From contig CACYXI010000001.1 of assembly GCA_902778265.1 (NCBI GenBank), positions 124,001-188,000 on the forward strand: a DNA stretch of 64,000 nt. Direction: 5' to 3'. Positions 29,588-38,339 of this stretch are shown piece after piece; within the stretch, counting starts at the first letter, position 1; the number at the start of each line of letters is the position of its first letter. The stretch comes from an uncultured Bacteroidales bacterium. Lineage in GTDB: Bacteria; Bacteroidota; Bacteroidia; Bacteroidales; Bacteroidaceae. The translations under genes were made by a program, and so were the position numbers. The notes beneath the pieces are model-generated. The model saw only the letters and a list, made by a program, of their open reading frames with translations. It had not been told where the DNA came from and made no database searches.

Positions 29588-30910
29588 ATGCCAACAGGAG
29601 ATTTATTACCACACATTAGTAAGATTCAATTGCCCTCCGGCAACTCTTACTTAATCAAAGATGCATGGGCACGTGAGATGATTGAACAGCTTGAGGGCGG
29701 TTCATATTTTCTTGGTGTAACAACGACGCCCCTTTCCGACGGCGCAAACACTAACCCCATTATGATTGATGATAGTGCTGTTACCGCTACTAATGGTGAT
29801 ATCGCTATATATACCACAGAGAGCGAAGGAACACGTGAGTTTATCTTTAACGGAACAAGATGGTTCGAATTCGGCGACCTATCCACTCTCGGACAATTAG
29901 CATATAAGAATAGGATTGTTGTAGAGAAAGGAACTGCAGGGTATGCTTTAGGCACAGAGGCAACATTCAGTGCATCAACAACTACAGGTACTATCAATGG
30001 TGTAAAAAATGATTCGGTATTAGGCTCAGATACTACATTCTCAATGACACAACCGACCATTAGTGTTACCCCGTCAACAACATATGTCAAAGCAACCGCA
30101 AGCGGAGCCGCAGTGTCAACAAGTTCATCAGTAGAAGTAGCAAACGGAATTGCGAATACCGGAACAGCAACGGTACTTTCTGGTGCTACACCTGCATATC
30201 AGTATTTAGAGACCACCAGTATTACTCCCATAGATGGAACCGAGTCGGTTTCTTCCGTGTCAAACACAACAAGCAAGCTTGTGACAACATCCGTACCAAA
30301 TGTAACATCTGTTGGCTCAGCGTCCACATGGAGCTTCACCCTCGGAAGCGGCGCAGAAGCAGAGACGCTTGTTATCGGAGGTGCAAACAGTACAACACCA
30401 ACACTCGGAACAGCAATTACCGCAGCCACAGGCGCATTAAACGAAAACGGTTCAGGAGCACCAGTTGTGAATAGTATAACTATAAACAATAAGACGGTAG
30501 CAAAAGCGGGCACCGCAGTTACCGTTGCCACGGGCTTCCTTACAAAGGATAGCCAAGCGAGCCACGGTGATGAAATTGTCACCGATGTAACCGAATCTCA
30601 ACTTCAGGTACTGTCAAGCATTGAATTATCAAAGACAAACGTTATTCCAAGTAACGCATCATTCTCCGTTACACAGCCAACGATTGCCCTTGCCACAGAT
30701 TCTACGTCCGGCGCCGGAAAGGTAAGCGTGGCGACAGGAATTTCAAGCGCAACGGCAACAGGCGGAAGTGTAATTGCAAACAGCGATGATAAGGTTACTA
30801 CGGTGATAGAGGTTGGCAACGTTACAGTAAGCGCACCGACGGTCGGAATTAAATCTAACGATGCAGTTAAAGTCATAGACTACGATAGTCTTGAGGTTAC
30901 CGCAGAGTAA
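29588..30910 (+). CDS. Thr/Ser-rich repetitive virion protein, 440 aa
   Basis: A 440-residue protein, starting at ATG 29588 after an A-rich leader; an upstream in-frame start at 29513 would overlap the previous gene by 50 bases and add an unrelated basic peptide. The N-terminus (MPTGDLLPHISKIQLPSGNSYLIKDAWAR in part) resembles the attachment segment of Bacteroidota phage and Firmicutes phage baseplate/fibre proteins (strand, then KDAWARE helix). From residue ~120 the sequence is Ala/Ser/Thr/Val-rich with loosely repeated units containing SMTQPTI or SVTQPTI. Likely a fibre or decoration protein. Followed by a terminator. Confidence 0.7.
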   Translation: MPTGDLLPHISKIQLPSGNSYLIKDAWAREMIEQLEGGSYFLGVTTTPLSDGANTNPIMIDDSAVTATNGDIAIYTTESEGTREFIFNGTRWFEFGDLSTLGQLAYKNRIVVEKGTAGYALGTEATFSASTTTGTINGVKNDSVLGSDTTFSMTQPTISVTPSTTYVKATASGAAVSTSSSVEVANGIANTGTATVLSGATPAYQYLETTSITPIDGTESVSSVSNTTSKLVTTSVPNVTSVGSASTWSFTLGSGAEAETLVIGGANSTTPTLGTAITAATGALNENGSGAPVVNSITINNKTVAKAGTAVTVATGFLTKDSQASHGDEIVTDVTESQLQVLSSIELSKTNVIPSNASFSVTQPTIALATDSTSGAGKVSVATGISSATATGGSVIANSDDKVTTVIEVGNVTVSAPTVGIKSNDAVKVIDYDSLEVTAE

Positions 30911-30931
30911 ATACACTGCCACCAACATTAG

Positions 30932-30967
30932 AACAACCTATTTCTTAGTTGAAGTAGGTTGTTTTTG
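30932..30967 (+). terminator. Rho-independent terminator
   Basis: AACAACCTA (30932-30940) pairs with TAGGTTGTT (30955-30963), followed by TTTGTTT. Confidence 0.85.
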
Positions 30968-30972
30968 TTTAT

Positions 30973-31004
30973 TTTGTCACTTTTGGGCACTATTTTTAAT
31001 ATGT
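30973..31004 (+). promoter_or_regulatory. Possible Bacteroidota-type promoter before zinc-ribbon gene
   Basis: TTTG (30973-30976) and TAATATGT (30997-31004) with a 20-base spacer form a weak match to the host consensus just after a terminator. Listed as a candidate only. Confidence 0.35.
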
Positions 31005-31019
31005 CAAAAGTTTTGTCCA

Positions 31020-31232
31020 ATGTCAAACAACATCAACGTAGCCTTTACTGCAGAAATCGTCTTTGAAACGATACCCCAAATTGTATTTACATGTCCTGTT
31101 TGCGGCTCTCAACAAATAATTGAAGAACACTACAACACATTAAACATAACAGCACGAAGCGGCTCAGCAGGAATATTGCGTAAATGTGCCGAATGTGGAT
31201 ATTCCTACAATTACATCAACGTTCAATTTTAA
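31020..31232 (+). CDS. Small zinc-ribbon protein, 70 aa
   Basis: A 70-residue protein with two CxxC knuckles: C25-PV-C28 and C56-AE-C59, the classic spacing of a zinc ribbon. No other domain is present. Such proteins in phages are often nucleic-acid binding or transcription-related, but no partner can be named here. I chose ATG 31020 because upstream in-frame codons run into the terminator at 30932-30967. Its TAA stop overlaps the start of the next gene (TAATG), so the two are translationally coupled. Confidence 0.75.
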   Translation: MSNNINVAFTAEIVFETIPQIVFTCPVCGSQQIIEEHYNTLNITARSGSAGILRKCAECGYSYNYINVQF

Positions 31233-32143
31233 TGGAAACTAAGAAAAGAGGAAAATACAAGAAATCGGCCAAACAAAAAGAAAAGGAAAGCCTCAGACGA
31301 AAACAAAAAAGGTATGAAAGAAAGCTGGAGAAGGCTCGCCACGACAGGAAGTTGGCCCGAACCCGTCGTGAGTACAACAAAAGGCGCAGAGAAAAGCGAC
31401 GCAAGGCGAAGTTTGAACGTTTGAAGGCACAAAGAGCCGAAGAACGAAAATTAAACAAGCCAAAGAAGAGGTATAAACTAATTTATGCCCGCAACAAAAA
31501 ACAAGCGGGAGTGTTTGGTACATACTATACCTTAAAAGATTGTTATGCTGCACTTGAAAAACAAGTAGAGAAGCACAAAAGTGTTGTTTTCCCAAAGAAA
31601 TTAAACAACAGCAGAGCCATAACCCCATTTATCGGAGAATATTTGGTCTTGGAAAAGAATGATACAAACCCCGAAGAAGAAGCAACATCCGTATTAAGGA
31701 ATAAATACGGCAAAATGGTCACCTACAAGTCAGGAAGCAAGGAGTGGCGAATCATAGACAAACGAGAAGTGGAAGAAGAGGAAGATTTTTGGGTATATGG
31801 CTATGATAGTATGAAAGAGAGAAAAACCTATCAGTGGATTGTAGACAATCTACTCCTAAAGGACCTGACGGCAGACAAAGAGCAGTATAAAAGAGTACAA
31901 CTCTTTCAAAATAAGTTAGTAATCCTATCTGATGACGACCACCTTGACATGGTTATCTGCAAGGCCAAGAGTGACGGAATCCGACTTTACAATAAAATAG
32001 AAGAAGAGCACTTCAAGAGAGTGTTAATGTTGGGTTTCATAGGCGGACAAGGAAATTTAAAGGTCAGAGAACTAATGGATAAGATTTGTGCCGCTACGGG
32101 ATGGAGTAGGATGAAAGTAAAACGACTATCCAACCGACACTAA
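31232..32143 (+). CDS. Protein with long, extremely basic N-terminal helix, 303 aa
   Basis: A 303-residue protein that starts within the stop codon of the zinc-ribbon gene. Residues 1 to ~85 are overwhelmingly Lys, Arg and Glu and probably form one long charged helix, suitable for binding nucleic acid or an acidic protein surface. Residues ~88-300 form a separate mixed alpha/beta part (YKLIYARNKKQAGVFGTYY at its start) without a recognised motif. The coupling to a zinc-ribbon protein suggests the pair may act together, perhaps on DNA or RNA. That is inference; no family identified. Confidence 0.7.
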   Translation: METKKRGKYKKSAKQKEKESLRRKQKRYERKLEKARHDRKLARTRREYNKRRREKRRKAKFERLKAQRAEERKLNKPKKRYKLIYARNKKQAGVFGTYYTLKDCYAALEKQVEKHKSVVFPKKLNNSRAITPFIGEYLVLEKNDTNPEEEATSVLRNKYGKMVTYKSGSKEWRIIDKREVEEEEDFWVYGYDSMKERKTYQWIVDNLLLKDLTADKEQYKRVQLFQNKLVILSDDDHLDMVICKAKSDGIRLYNKIEEEHFKRVLMLGFIGGQGNLKVRELMDKICAATGWSRMKVKRLSNRH

Positions 32144-32173
32144 TTGACTTTTAGAAAATTTTCTTTATATTCT
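32143..32173 (+). promoter_or_regulatory. Possible Bacteroidota-type promoter, TATATTCT variant
   Basis: ATTG (32143-32146) followed after 19 bases by TATATTCT (32166-32173). The same -7 variant, TATATTC, occurs before 37794 with a 19-base spacer. Confidence 0.45.
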
Positions 32174-32184
32174 AAAAAAACGAG

Positions 32185-32400
32185 ATGTTTCTAAAAATCT
32201 TTTTTATGGCAATTGCGATAATAAGCACATGCCTCTATATAAATAATTTAGTCGTAGATATTTGTGCCGTAATGACATGGCGCACAAGTTTTGGGACCCC
32301 TACAGAAGCAATAAAGGATAATTCTTCAAAATTTGCAGCATTCAGGTTTGTCCTATCTATTATAATGGGAATATTTTGGCCGTTGGCCATCTATCTGTAA
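32185..32400 (+). CDS. Small membrane protein, 71 aa
   Basis: A 71-residue protein with two predicted membrane segments, residues ~2-30 and ~50-70, separated by a short polar loop (TWRTSFGTPTEAIKDNSSK). The N-terminus could also be a signal anchor. It lacks the charged tail seen in the holin candidate at 4847 but is an alternative candidate for a holin, antiholin or superinfection-exclusion protein. Its stop overlaps the next start (TAATG). Confidence 0.6.
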   Translation: MFLKIFFMAIAIISTCLYINNLVVDICAVMTWRTSFGTPTEAIKDNSSKFAAFRFVLSIIMGIFWPLAIYL

Positions 32401-32708
32401 TGTCCGAGCTGTTAATTGATTTATCGCCCCTCACAGACCATCAAGGCGAGGTAGACACTTCTTGGATTTACGACCCCATCAAGGAATATAACGCCAAGAA
32501 GTGGTCAAATCGTTTTCTTTTCCGTTTATTTAGACTTTTATATGGAAAAGAAAATGCGACCTATTTGAATTTATATGTAACACTGTTACTCATCAACGGA
32601 AAAGATGACCCCAAAGTAAAAAAGACTGCGCTTGAGAGAATTGTGAATATTTATAAGGATAATCATAATGGAGAAGCACCGAAAGGTTTTGAATCAAATG
32701 GCAAATAA
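32400..32708 (+). CDS. Hypothetical protein, 102 aa
   Basis: A 102-residue, mostly helical protein starting MSELLIDLSPLTDHQG, chosen at the ATG overlapping the previous stop codon. The central segment NRFLFRLFRLLYGKENATYLN is strongly amphipathic. No family recognised. It overlaps the next gene by 11 bases, so 32185, 32400 and 32698 appear to be a coupled set. Confidence 0.6.
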   Translation: MSELLIDLSPLTDHQGEVDTSWIYDPIKEYNAKKWSNRFLFRLFRLLYGKENATYLNLYVTLLLINGKDDPKVKKTALERIVNIYKDNHNGEAPKGFESNGK

Positions 32709-33468
32709 CACGTACACCTGCCTCATCGTCGGCGAAAACACCGCGGAGCGCACAGCAAAATATACACAGAAGTACCAAGAAACACCAAGAACCCTATACC
32801 GCAAGGAAGACCGTAAGGCAATAAAGGAGAGCTTCATAAAAGCAAGAGAAACTTGGCTTAAGGTTAGGGACGCAAGCCTTGCTCGTTTTGACGATTTCGT
32901 CACAGATGAAATCAAGAAACTTCATACCATGAAGGACAAAGACTTTTTCTCCAAATTAGCAGGTGGAAAAGATTGCAGTATTGATGCCAAAACAGGAAAC
33001 ATCATCACATTTCTCAGCGAAAACTATAAAGCCGATTTCATTATGCCAATCGAAGACGGCTTCATCCTGAAAGACGGGAAAAAAGTAAGCTCCGCCAAGA
33101 AGGGGAATATTGATTGGGGCGCAATGCACATGGCAAACACCAAGAAATATGAAATAGCTTGGGATTGTGTTATGGGCACCAAGTCACCCGTTACCGACGA
33201 AGAGCGCAATATATACGAAAACATGAAGGGTCTAAAACCCTACTTGGCAAGTTTTGGGGACAGAGAAACATACATAAAATCAAGCTGTTCCTTTGTAGCA
33301 TATGCGGTTTTAACCAAGGAAGACGAGTGGCTTGAGATGGATGAAACACAAAATCAATACACGTGGACCGCTGAATTTTACGACAGATTTATTGTCCCAC
33401 TAAGCGATGACACATTATTAACACTTAGTCTTTGTACCCTTAGAGACGAAAACGAATTAAAGTCGTAG
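32698..33468 (+). CDS. Hypothetical protein, 256 aa
   Basis: A 256-residue soluble protein. I chose ATG 32698 (MANNTYTCLIVGEN) over 32668 because it gives an 11-base overlap with the upstream gene and starts with a typical beta strand. A helical region rich in Lys and Glu follows (residues ~35-90) and then an alpha/beta region. No catalytic motif seen. It lies just upstream of the portal gene but in a separate unit, since a phage promoter motif separates them. Confidence 0.65.
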   Translation: MANNTYTCLIVGENTAERTAKYTQKYQETPRTLYRKEDRKAIKESFIKARETWLKVRDASLARFDDFVTDEIKKLHTMKDKDFFSKLAGGKDCSIDAKTGNIITFLSENYKADFIMPIEDGFILKDGKKVSSAKKGNIDWGAMHMANTKKYEIAWDCVMGTKSPVTDEERNIYENMKGLKPYLASFGDRETYIKSSCSFVAYAVLTKEDEWLEMDETQNQYTWTAEFYDRFIVPLSDDTLLTLSLCTLRDENELKS

Positions 33469-33472
33469 TTGA

Positions 33473-33483
33473 AACTATTTATT
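33473..33483 (+). promoter_or_regulatory. Phage promoter-like motif AACTATTTATT before portal gene
   Basis: A perfect copy of the recurring motif, 24 bases before the portal ATG. Confidence 0.65.
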
Positions 33484-33507
33484 ACTAAAATGCTTTAGCG
33501 AATACAA

Positions 33508-35736
33508 ATGGCGAATATATTACATAATTTAGATGTTCTTTTAAACGGAAGTAGCATACGTCCCGAATTTCAAAGGATGGACACCGTACCACAGATGTCA
33601 CCTGATACAGTGATATACTCAACAGACGATAAGGACAAATACGACAAAAAGATGGATGAGCTCCGTCAGCAGAAACTTTTGTCCTATCAGTGGGTTAAGG
33701 CTAAGAATGATGTTGCGTCAGACAATGTAGCGGGATATACTGCCGTTAAATTAATGTACCGCGACGCAGACCTTATGTGTAGTTCGCCCGAAATTGACGC
33801 CGCCCTTGAGGTTATTGCTCAGGAGGCGTGTGCATCCGACAGCAAAGGACAGATGCTGCATGTCTACTCACCATCAAAGCGAATTAAGTCAATCCTTGAA
33901 GACCTTTTCATCAATCGTCTAAACATCAACGTTATCCTGCCTCAAATCGCTAAAGGAATGTGTAAATACGGTAACTATTACGAGTTGCTTAACGTAGACC
34001 TCAACAACGGTATTTTAGGGTGGATGAAATTAAATCCCTATGAGATAGACAGGGTTGAAAACAACAACCGCTTCTTCGGAACCGCAGCCAACAATATAAA
34101 TGTTAACACGGGAGAGCTTCAAGAAGATAGTGTGAAATTCATATGGACAGGTCGTAACGAAAGTACTCCATTCCACAACTTACAAGTTGCACACTTCCGT
34201 GAACTTTCGGATAGTTTCTTCCTTCCTTACGGTACAAGTGTACTACACAAGGTTCGCAGGGCATGGAGAATGTGGAGCATGATGGAAGATGCAATGCTCA
34301 TTTATCGTTTGGATAAGAGTGTCGAAAGAAGGGTATTTAAAATCTATGTCGGTGGTATTGATACACAGGATATTCCTGCCTATGTTCAGCAAATTGCAAA
34401 CAACTTTAAGCGCACGCCAATCGTAGACCCCGCAACAGGACAGATTGACCTTCGCAAGAATTTCCTTCCTGTTGACACCGACTACTTTATCCCCGTGAGA
34501 ACGGAAAACGCGGCAAATCCTATTGAAACGCTCTCTTCGGCACAAAACCCGACCATTATGGATGACATCAACTACATGTTGAATAAAATCCTCGCAGGTC
34601 TACTCGTTCCGAAATCTTTCCTCAATTATCAGGAAGCGCAGGGCAAGGCACAGAATCTCTCCCTCGTTGATATCCGATTCTGCAGAAAGATTAACAAGAT
34701 TCAGCAATTCCTCCTCCTTGAACTCAACAAGATAGCAATGATACACTTGTATCTTCTTGGGTTTAGGGACGATGTTACCAATTTCACACTCTCTCTTACC
34801 AACCCGTCCGCACAGATTGAAGCCCTTGAGTTGGAAGACCTTAAGGCAAGAATCTCTACCGCACAGGAAGCCCTGAGAGACCCGGGCACAGGCATGCCCC
34901 TCCTCTCATTGCACAAAGTTCTGAGAGACATAATGAAACTCAGCGACAACGAGATTATGGATATGCTCAATGAGATTATGCTTGAAAAAGCAATGGTCGG
35001 AGAAATAGGAGCAGCACCGAATGTTATCCATAATACGGGTGTGTTCGATAAGACACTTAGAATATATGGCGACTACAAGGCCCTACATGGCGGCAGCAAC
35101 AACAACCAAGCACAAGGCAGTGAAGGAGGAGGCCCCGAAGCCGGTGGTGGCGGAGGCGGTTTCGGTGAAGGAGGCGGCCTGCTCGGCAGCGGCGGTGGCG
35201 ACTTCGGAATGGGCGATTTCGGCGGTGGCGAAGAAATGGGTGGAGGCGAAATGGCAGGAACCGAGAGTGAAATATCAATGGGTTCCGCCCCTGAAGTTGA
35301 CAATGGTGGACCCGTCCCTGAAGCAAACAATGGTGGCCCCATCCCCTCGAACGAATCCATATTCAATAATAAGAAGCCCCTTATTTTAGAGCAAACACCT
35401 CTCAAGAAAAAGACAATGACAAAATCTTTTATTGAGCAGTATATGGATAAACTTCGCGAGTCAATCAAAGAAGAAAAGCCTGTAGAGGAAATTGTTGATT
35501 ACATAGGCAAGAATACGCAGCTTCATGAAGAGATGGAACAAATTCTTGCCCATATGAAGGAAGGAAAAGAATCAGAGGACAATAAAGCAAGCTTACTACA
35601 AGACATCAAAACCGTTCAAGCCCTAACAGGAGGAACAAAGGACAATAGCACCAAAGAAGATACCTCCGTTGAGGTTGAAATAGGCGTCGAGCCCAAACCC
35701 AAAGTAAAAAGAGGTAGCAAAAAGGTGAAAAAGTAA
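33508..35736 (+). CDS. Portal protein, T4 gp20-like
   Basis: A 742-residue protein with the features of T4-type portals: the N-terminal region with RDADLMCSSPEIDAALEVIA, the KYGNYYELLN segment, the LNPYEIDRVE strand, and the wing/stem region around the NYMLNKILAGLLVPKSFLNY helix (quoted in part). The portal forms the dodecameric channel through which DNA is packaged and ejected and on which the head is nucleated. Residues ~531-612 are an unusual Gly-rich insertion (long runs of Gly with Glu, Pro and Asn) followed by a charged C-terminal helix. The first ~530 residues match the usual gp20 size, so the last ~200 are an extension. It has its own promoter motif and leads into the scaffold-position gene. 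Confidence 0.88.
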   Translation: MANILHNLDVLLNGSSIRPEFQRMDTVPQMSPDTVIYSTDDKDKYDKKMDELRQQKLLSYQWVKAKNDVASDNVAGYTAVKLMYRDADLMCSSPEIDAALEVIAQEACASDSKGQMLHVYSPSKRIKSILEDLFINRLNINVILPQIAKGMCKYGNYYELLNVDLNNGILGWMKLNPYEIDRVENNNRFFGTAANNINVNTGELQEDSVKFIWTGRNESTPFHNLQVAHFRELSDSFFLPYGTSVLHKVRRAWRMWSMMEDAMLIYRLDKSVERRVFKIYVGGIDTQDIPAYVQQIANNFKRTPIVDPATGQIDLRKNFLPVDTDYFIPVRTENAANPIETLSSAQNPTIMDDINYMLNKILAGLLVPKSFLNYQEAQGKAQNLSLVDIRFCRKINKIQQFLLLELNKIAMIHLYLLGFRDDVTNFTLSLTNPSAQIEALELEDLKARISTAQEALRDPGTGMPLLSLHKVLRDIMKLSDNEIMDMLNEIMLEKAMVGEIGAAPNVIHNTGVFDKTLRIYGDYKALHGGSNNNQAQGSEGGGPEAGGGGGGFGEGGGLLGSGGGDFGMGDFGGGEEMGGGEMAGTESEISMGSAPEVDNGGPVPEANNGGPIPSNESIFNNKKPLILEQTPLKKKTMTKSFIEQYMDKLRESIKEEKPVEEIVDYIGKNTQLHEEMEQILAHMKEGKESEDNKASLLQDIKTVQALTGGTKDNSTKEDTSVEVEIGVEPKPKVKRGSKKVKK

Positions 35737-35745
35737 CTATTTATT
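35735..35745 (+). promoter_or_regulatory. Phage promoter-like motif AACTATTTATT
   Basis: A motif copy that overlaps the portal stop codon and lies 18 bases before the next ATG. Confidence 0.6.
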
Positions 35746-35763
35746 AAAAAATCATTTTGAGCT

Positions 35764-37050
35764 ATGAATTATTTTAACATCAAAGGTAAAATATGGGGAA
35801 AGGCAGGACGATATATTGAAGTTAATCGTGAGCAGGACCTTCAAATATTTAATGCAAGCGCCAAGATAGACGCAGGTGTTGTTGCTGATAGCAAAGAAGA
35901 AGCAGAAAAAATCTTCAAAGAATACGACTTTATGAATTTCAAAGATGTGTCAGAATTCTTTGAGGAGATAAACGATGTAACCATTAATTCTATAGAGGAT
36001 TGGGGCGAAGAAGAGGCAGATAATAGATATCCCAAGGGCTTAGTCGAGGGCGACACTATCATTGACATTGATGACGAAGCCGAGTATGATGACTATGATA
36101 ACGATGACCCATATGATGATTCCGAGCACCTAAAACAATTCTACAAACAGATTGGGGAAAGCGATAAAAGGGCCCTCAGGGACTTGCGAATCTATGAGCA
36201 CAAGGTCAAAAAGGAAATTGCAACCAAGCGCGAAAAATTAATAAAAGAAGCCAAAGCCAATATTATAGAAAAGGGACCCTTTGGCTTCCTAAAACAGGCT
36301 TTTGAAGAAATTGCATCCGAAAGTTTGGATATGAAAGGGATTGCCGCTTATACAAAACTCATTAAGGAAGATAAAGACCTGCAAACCCTTCATAAGTTTT
36401 ATGAAGCAATAAGGAAGATAAACGAGAGCGACGCAAGTAAGGAACGTATGATTTCCGAGGCTGTGTTGGTTGCCCCTAAACTTTCCAAGAACTATAAAAC
36501 AAGCGTTGCAAAACTTGGCAGACTTGTAAAGGAAGCATACGTCAAACACCCTATTCCCGACGCATTACTACCACAGGATACAACAGCAATTGATGAGGCC
36601 GCCGAATACCTTCTTGTCCACAATCACAACCTTAAGAACCTGAGTAGGTTCAGCGAATGCGTAGGCATTCTTAGTGAAGGCGTAAAACACGACGAAATCA
36701 AAGAGAGCAACAAGCAAGTATCCGAAAACTTCGTAGATACCATCGTGGAGCACATTGACACCAAAACATCCCAAGATTCGGCCATTACGAATGCCAATGA
36801 CTTGGATTTCACGGAAATTGTCTCCAAGGGCGACCCCGCAAAGCTCTTTGAAGAGTACAAATCATCCTGCATTAAGAGAATCCAAGAGGTGGAAGATGTT
36901 GCAAAAAAGAGGGGCGATAAAAAAATGACGGATTGGGTGAAGGATATCAAAGACAAAGTAAGTGCTAAGGTTTATTGTGAAGAAAGCGCGTGGGACGATA
37001 TCTACAACCTGAGAGAACTTGGTAAACTAATGGATGCAAAATCAGCATAG
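35764..37050 (+). CDS. Acidic protein in scaffold/head-core position, 428 aa
   Basis: A 428-residue, strongly charged and mostly helical protein directly downstream of the portal, where T4-type phages place prohead core, protease and scaffold genes. An Asp-rich patch at ~108-125 (alternating Asp and Tyr) precedes long helices rich in Lys and Glu (about 130-330). No protease motif is seen, so it is not an evident gp21-like protease. A role as scaffold or internal core protein is plausible from composition and place, not proven. The next gene starts with a GTG on the last base of its stop codon. Confidence 0.6.
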   Translation: MNYFNIKGKIWGKAGRYIEVNREQDLQIFNASAKIDAGVVADSKEEAEKIFKEYDFMNFKDVSEFFEEINDVTINSIEDWGEEEADNRYPKGLVEGDTIIDIDDEAEYDDYDNDDPYDDSEHLKQFYKQIGESDKRALRDLRIYEHKVKKEIATKREKLIKEAKANIIEKGPFGFLKQAFEEIASESLDMKGIAAYTKLIKEDKDLQTLHKFYEAIRKINESDASKERMISEAVLVAPKLSKNYKTSVAKLGRLVKEAYVKHPIPDALLPQDTTAIDEAAEYLLVHNHNLKNLSRFSECVGILSEGVKHDEIKESNKQVSENFVDTIVEHIDTKTSQDSAITNANDLDFTEIVSKGDPAKLFEEYKSSCIKRIQEVEDVAKKRGDKKMTDWVKDIKDKVSAKVYCEESAWDDIYNLRELGKLMDAKSA

Positions 37051-37727
37051 TGAATTTCATCATTACAGAACAGCAGGCCAAGATTTTAGCCGAATCCACA
37101 CAGTCCACAATCCTGTGTGAGTCTCTGCGTGACATCCATGACTTTGAAAGCTTTAAAAAGGAAATTGCCCGTTTAGTCAGAACGGGCATTGCTGTTGGTG
37201 TTATTATTAGCGCCGTCAATGCACTTAACCTGACACCACAGCAAAAAGAAGAAACTCATGATGTAATCAAGAAGGAAATCGTCAACAAGAAAAAGACGGG
37301 CGATTGGAAACTTGCTTGCAGCAGCGTAATCGCAACGGTTTACAACGCAGTGCCATCTCAATGCAATAAAGATTGCGGCCACACCGCAAGCGGTTTTAGA
37401 CTCAACCTAAATAATGTAGCATCGCATAGAATTATTGCGATGGAACGAACCTTCATGTCACGGTTGGGATTAAAATACGGTGATGTTGTCAAAATCGAAG
37501 GCACAGGCCAATACGATGGCGTTTGGCAAATCCAAGACACAATGAACAAGCGTTTTGCGGGAACAAACAAAATAGACATTCTCGTTCCCAAGAATATTCG
37601 CTTCGGACAATGGGATAATGTAAAACTATACGTTCTAAATAAGGCAGAGGATACCGCCAAATATCGTAGAGACATGGCGCCGCAACTTTCCAAAGAGGCA
37701 TTCGCGAAACAGCGGGCGAACATCTAA
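37050..37727 (+). CDS. 3D-domain (double-psi barrel) protein, 225 aa
   Basis: A 225-residue protein starting at GTG 37050, overlapping the previous TAG. Residues ~40-62 include a hydrophobic helix (GIAVGVIISAVNALNL). Residues ~90-200 match the 3D/double-psi beta-barrel pattern seen in YuiC- and MltA-like proteins: ATVYNAVPSQC, a CGHTASG loop, RIIAMER, GDVVKIEG, then WQIQDTMNKR and IDILVP containing the conserved aspartates. Members of this fold include lytic transglycosylases and are common in Bacteroidota. In this setting it may be a virion or lysis-related peptidoglycan enzyme, or only a structural barrel. The fold call is by motif reading; activity is uncertain. Confidence 0.65.
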   Translation: MNFIITEQQAKILAESTQSTILCESLRDIHDFESFKKEIARLVRTGIAVGVIISAVNALNLTPQQKEETHDVIKKEIVNKKKTGDWKLACSSVIATVYNAVPSQCNKDCGHTASGFRLNLNNVASHRIIAMERTFMSRLGLKYGDVVKIEGTGQYDGVWQIQDTMNKRFAGTNKIDILVPKNIRFGQWDNVKLYVLNKAEDTAKYRRDMAPQLSKEAFAKQRANI

Positions 37728-37749
37728 AGAGGTTCGCTTGGCAGAATCC

Positions 37750-37780
37750 CTTGATTTTGATTGAAATTTCCACTATATTC
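37750..37780 (+). promoter_or_regulatory. Possible Bacteroidota-type promoter, TATATTC variant
   Basis: TTGA (37751-37754) and TATATTC (37774-37780) separated by 19 bases, 13 bases before ATG 37794. The same -7 variant precedes 32185. Confidence 0.5.
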
Positions 37781-37793
37781 ATTAAAAAAGAAT

Positions 37794-38339
37794 ATGTACG
37801 AAGAAGGACAAGAAAGTCAAAATTGGCTTCAAGCATGTGAGGGATTGCCCATTATTGTTGTAAAGAATGGTCGAAAGCAAATCACAAAGTTCACTCCGAC
37901 CTATCGGCAACAAAAAATTGCAAAACTTATAGACGGAGACAATAAAGAAGTTCGTATTCTAAAGGGGAGACAAGAAGGCATTACAACACTGCTTTCTCTT
38001 TTCGCATATCAAAAAGCAGCCAAAGAGGGAAAGACCGTGCTTGTGTTTTGCCCAACGAGCCCTCTGATAGAAGCTTTCCGCAGAAACATTTGGGTTGACT
38101 GCAACCGAGTATCCTTTCAGGAAGGAGGACGAATCATTCTGACGGCATCAAAAGAAGAGGTAGTCGGGGTACGGGCGGACTACATTATTGCAGATGAGAT
38201 TAATTTCACAAAGAACGTAGATGAAACACGCCATACCCTTAAATCGGCATTATCTGTCGACGGAAAATATATTGAGAGCGATACAGTAGAAGAATTTAGA
38301 CCACGTAAATCAGAAGTTTTTCCTGAATCGGAACAATAA
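37794..38339 (+). CDS. Terminase-like P-loop ATPase fragment with altered Walker A, 181 aa
   Basis: A 181-residue protein resembling only the first half of a large-terminase or phage helicase ATPase domain. An adenine-binding-type segment (TPTYRQQKIAKLI) is followed by GRQEGITT where Walker A would normally be GRQxGKTT, so the catalytic Lys is replaced by Ile. Further on are FCPTSPLIEAFRRN and a Walker B-like YIIADEINF. The nuclease half of a terminase is absent. Either a truncated relic or a regulatory ATPase-like protein. It is followed convergently by a minus-strand gene that overlaps its last 44 bases. The true large terminase is not in this window. Confidence 0.6.
   Translation: MYEEGQESQNWLQACEGLPIIVVKNGRKQITKFTPTYRQQKIAKLIDGDNKEVRILKGRQEGITTLLSLFAYQKAAKEGKTVLVFCPTSPLIEAFRRNIWVDCNRVSFQEGGRIILTASKEEVVGVRADYIIADEINFTKNVDETRHTLKSALSVDGKYIESDTVEEFRPRKSEVFPESEQ

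Noticed and set aside
37794..38339. Calling this the large terminase subunit
   Set aside because: It is only 181 residues, lacks the nuclease domain and has lost the Walker A lysine.
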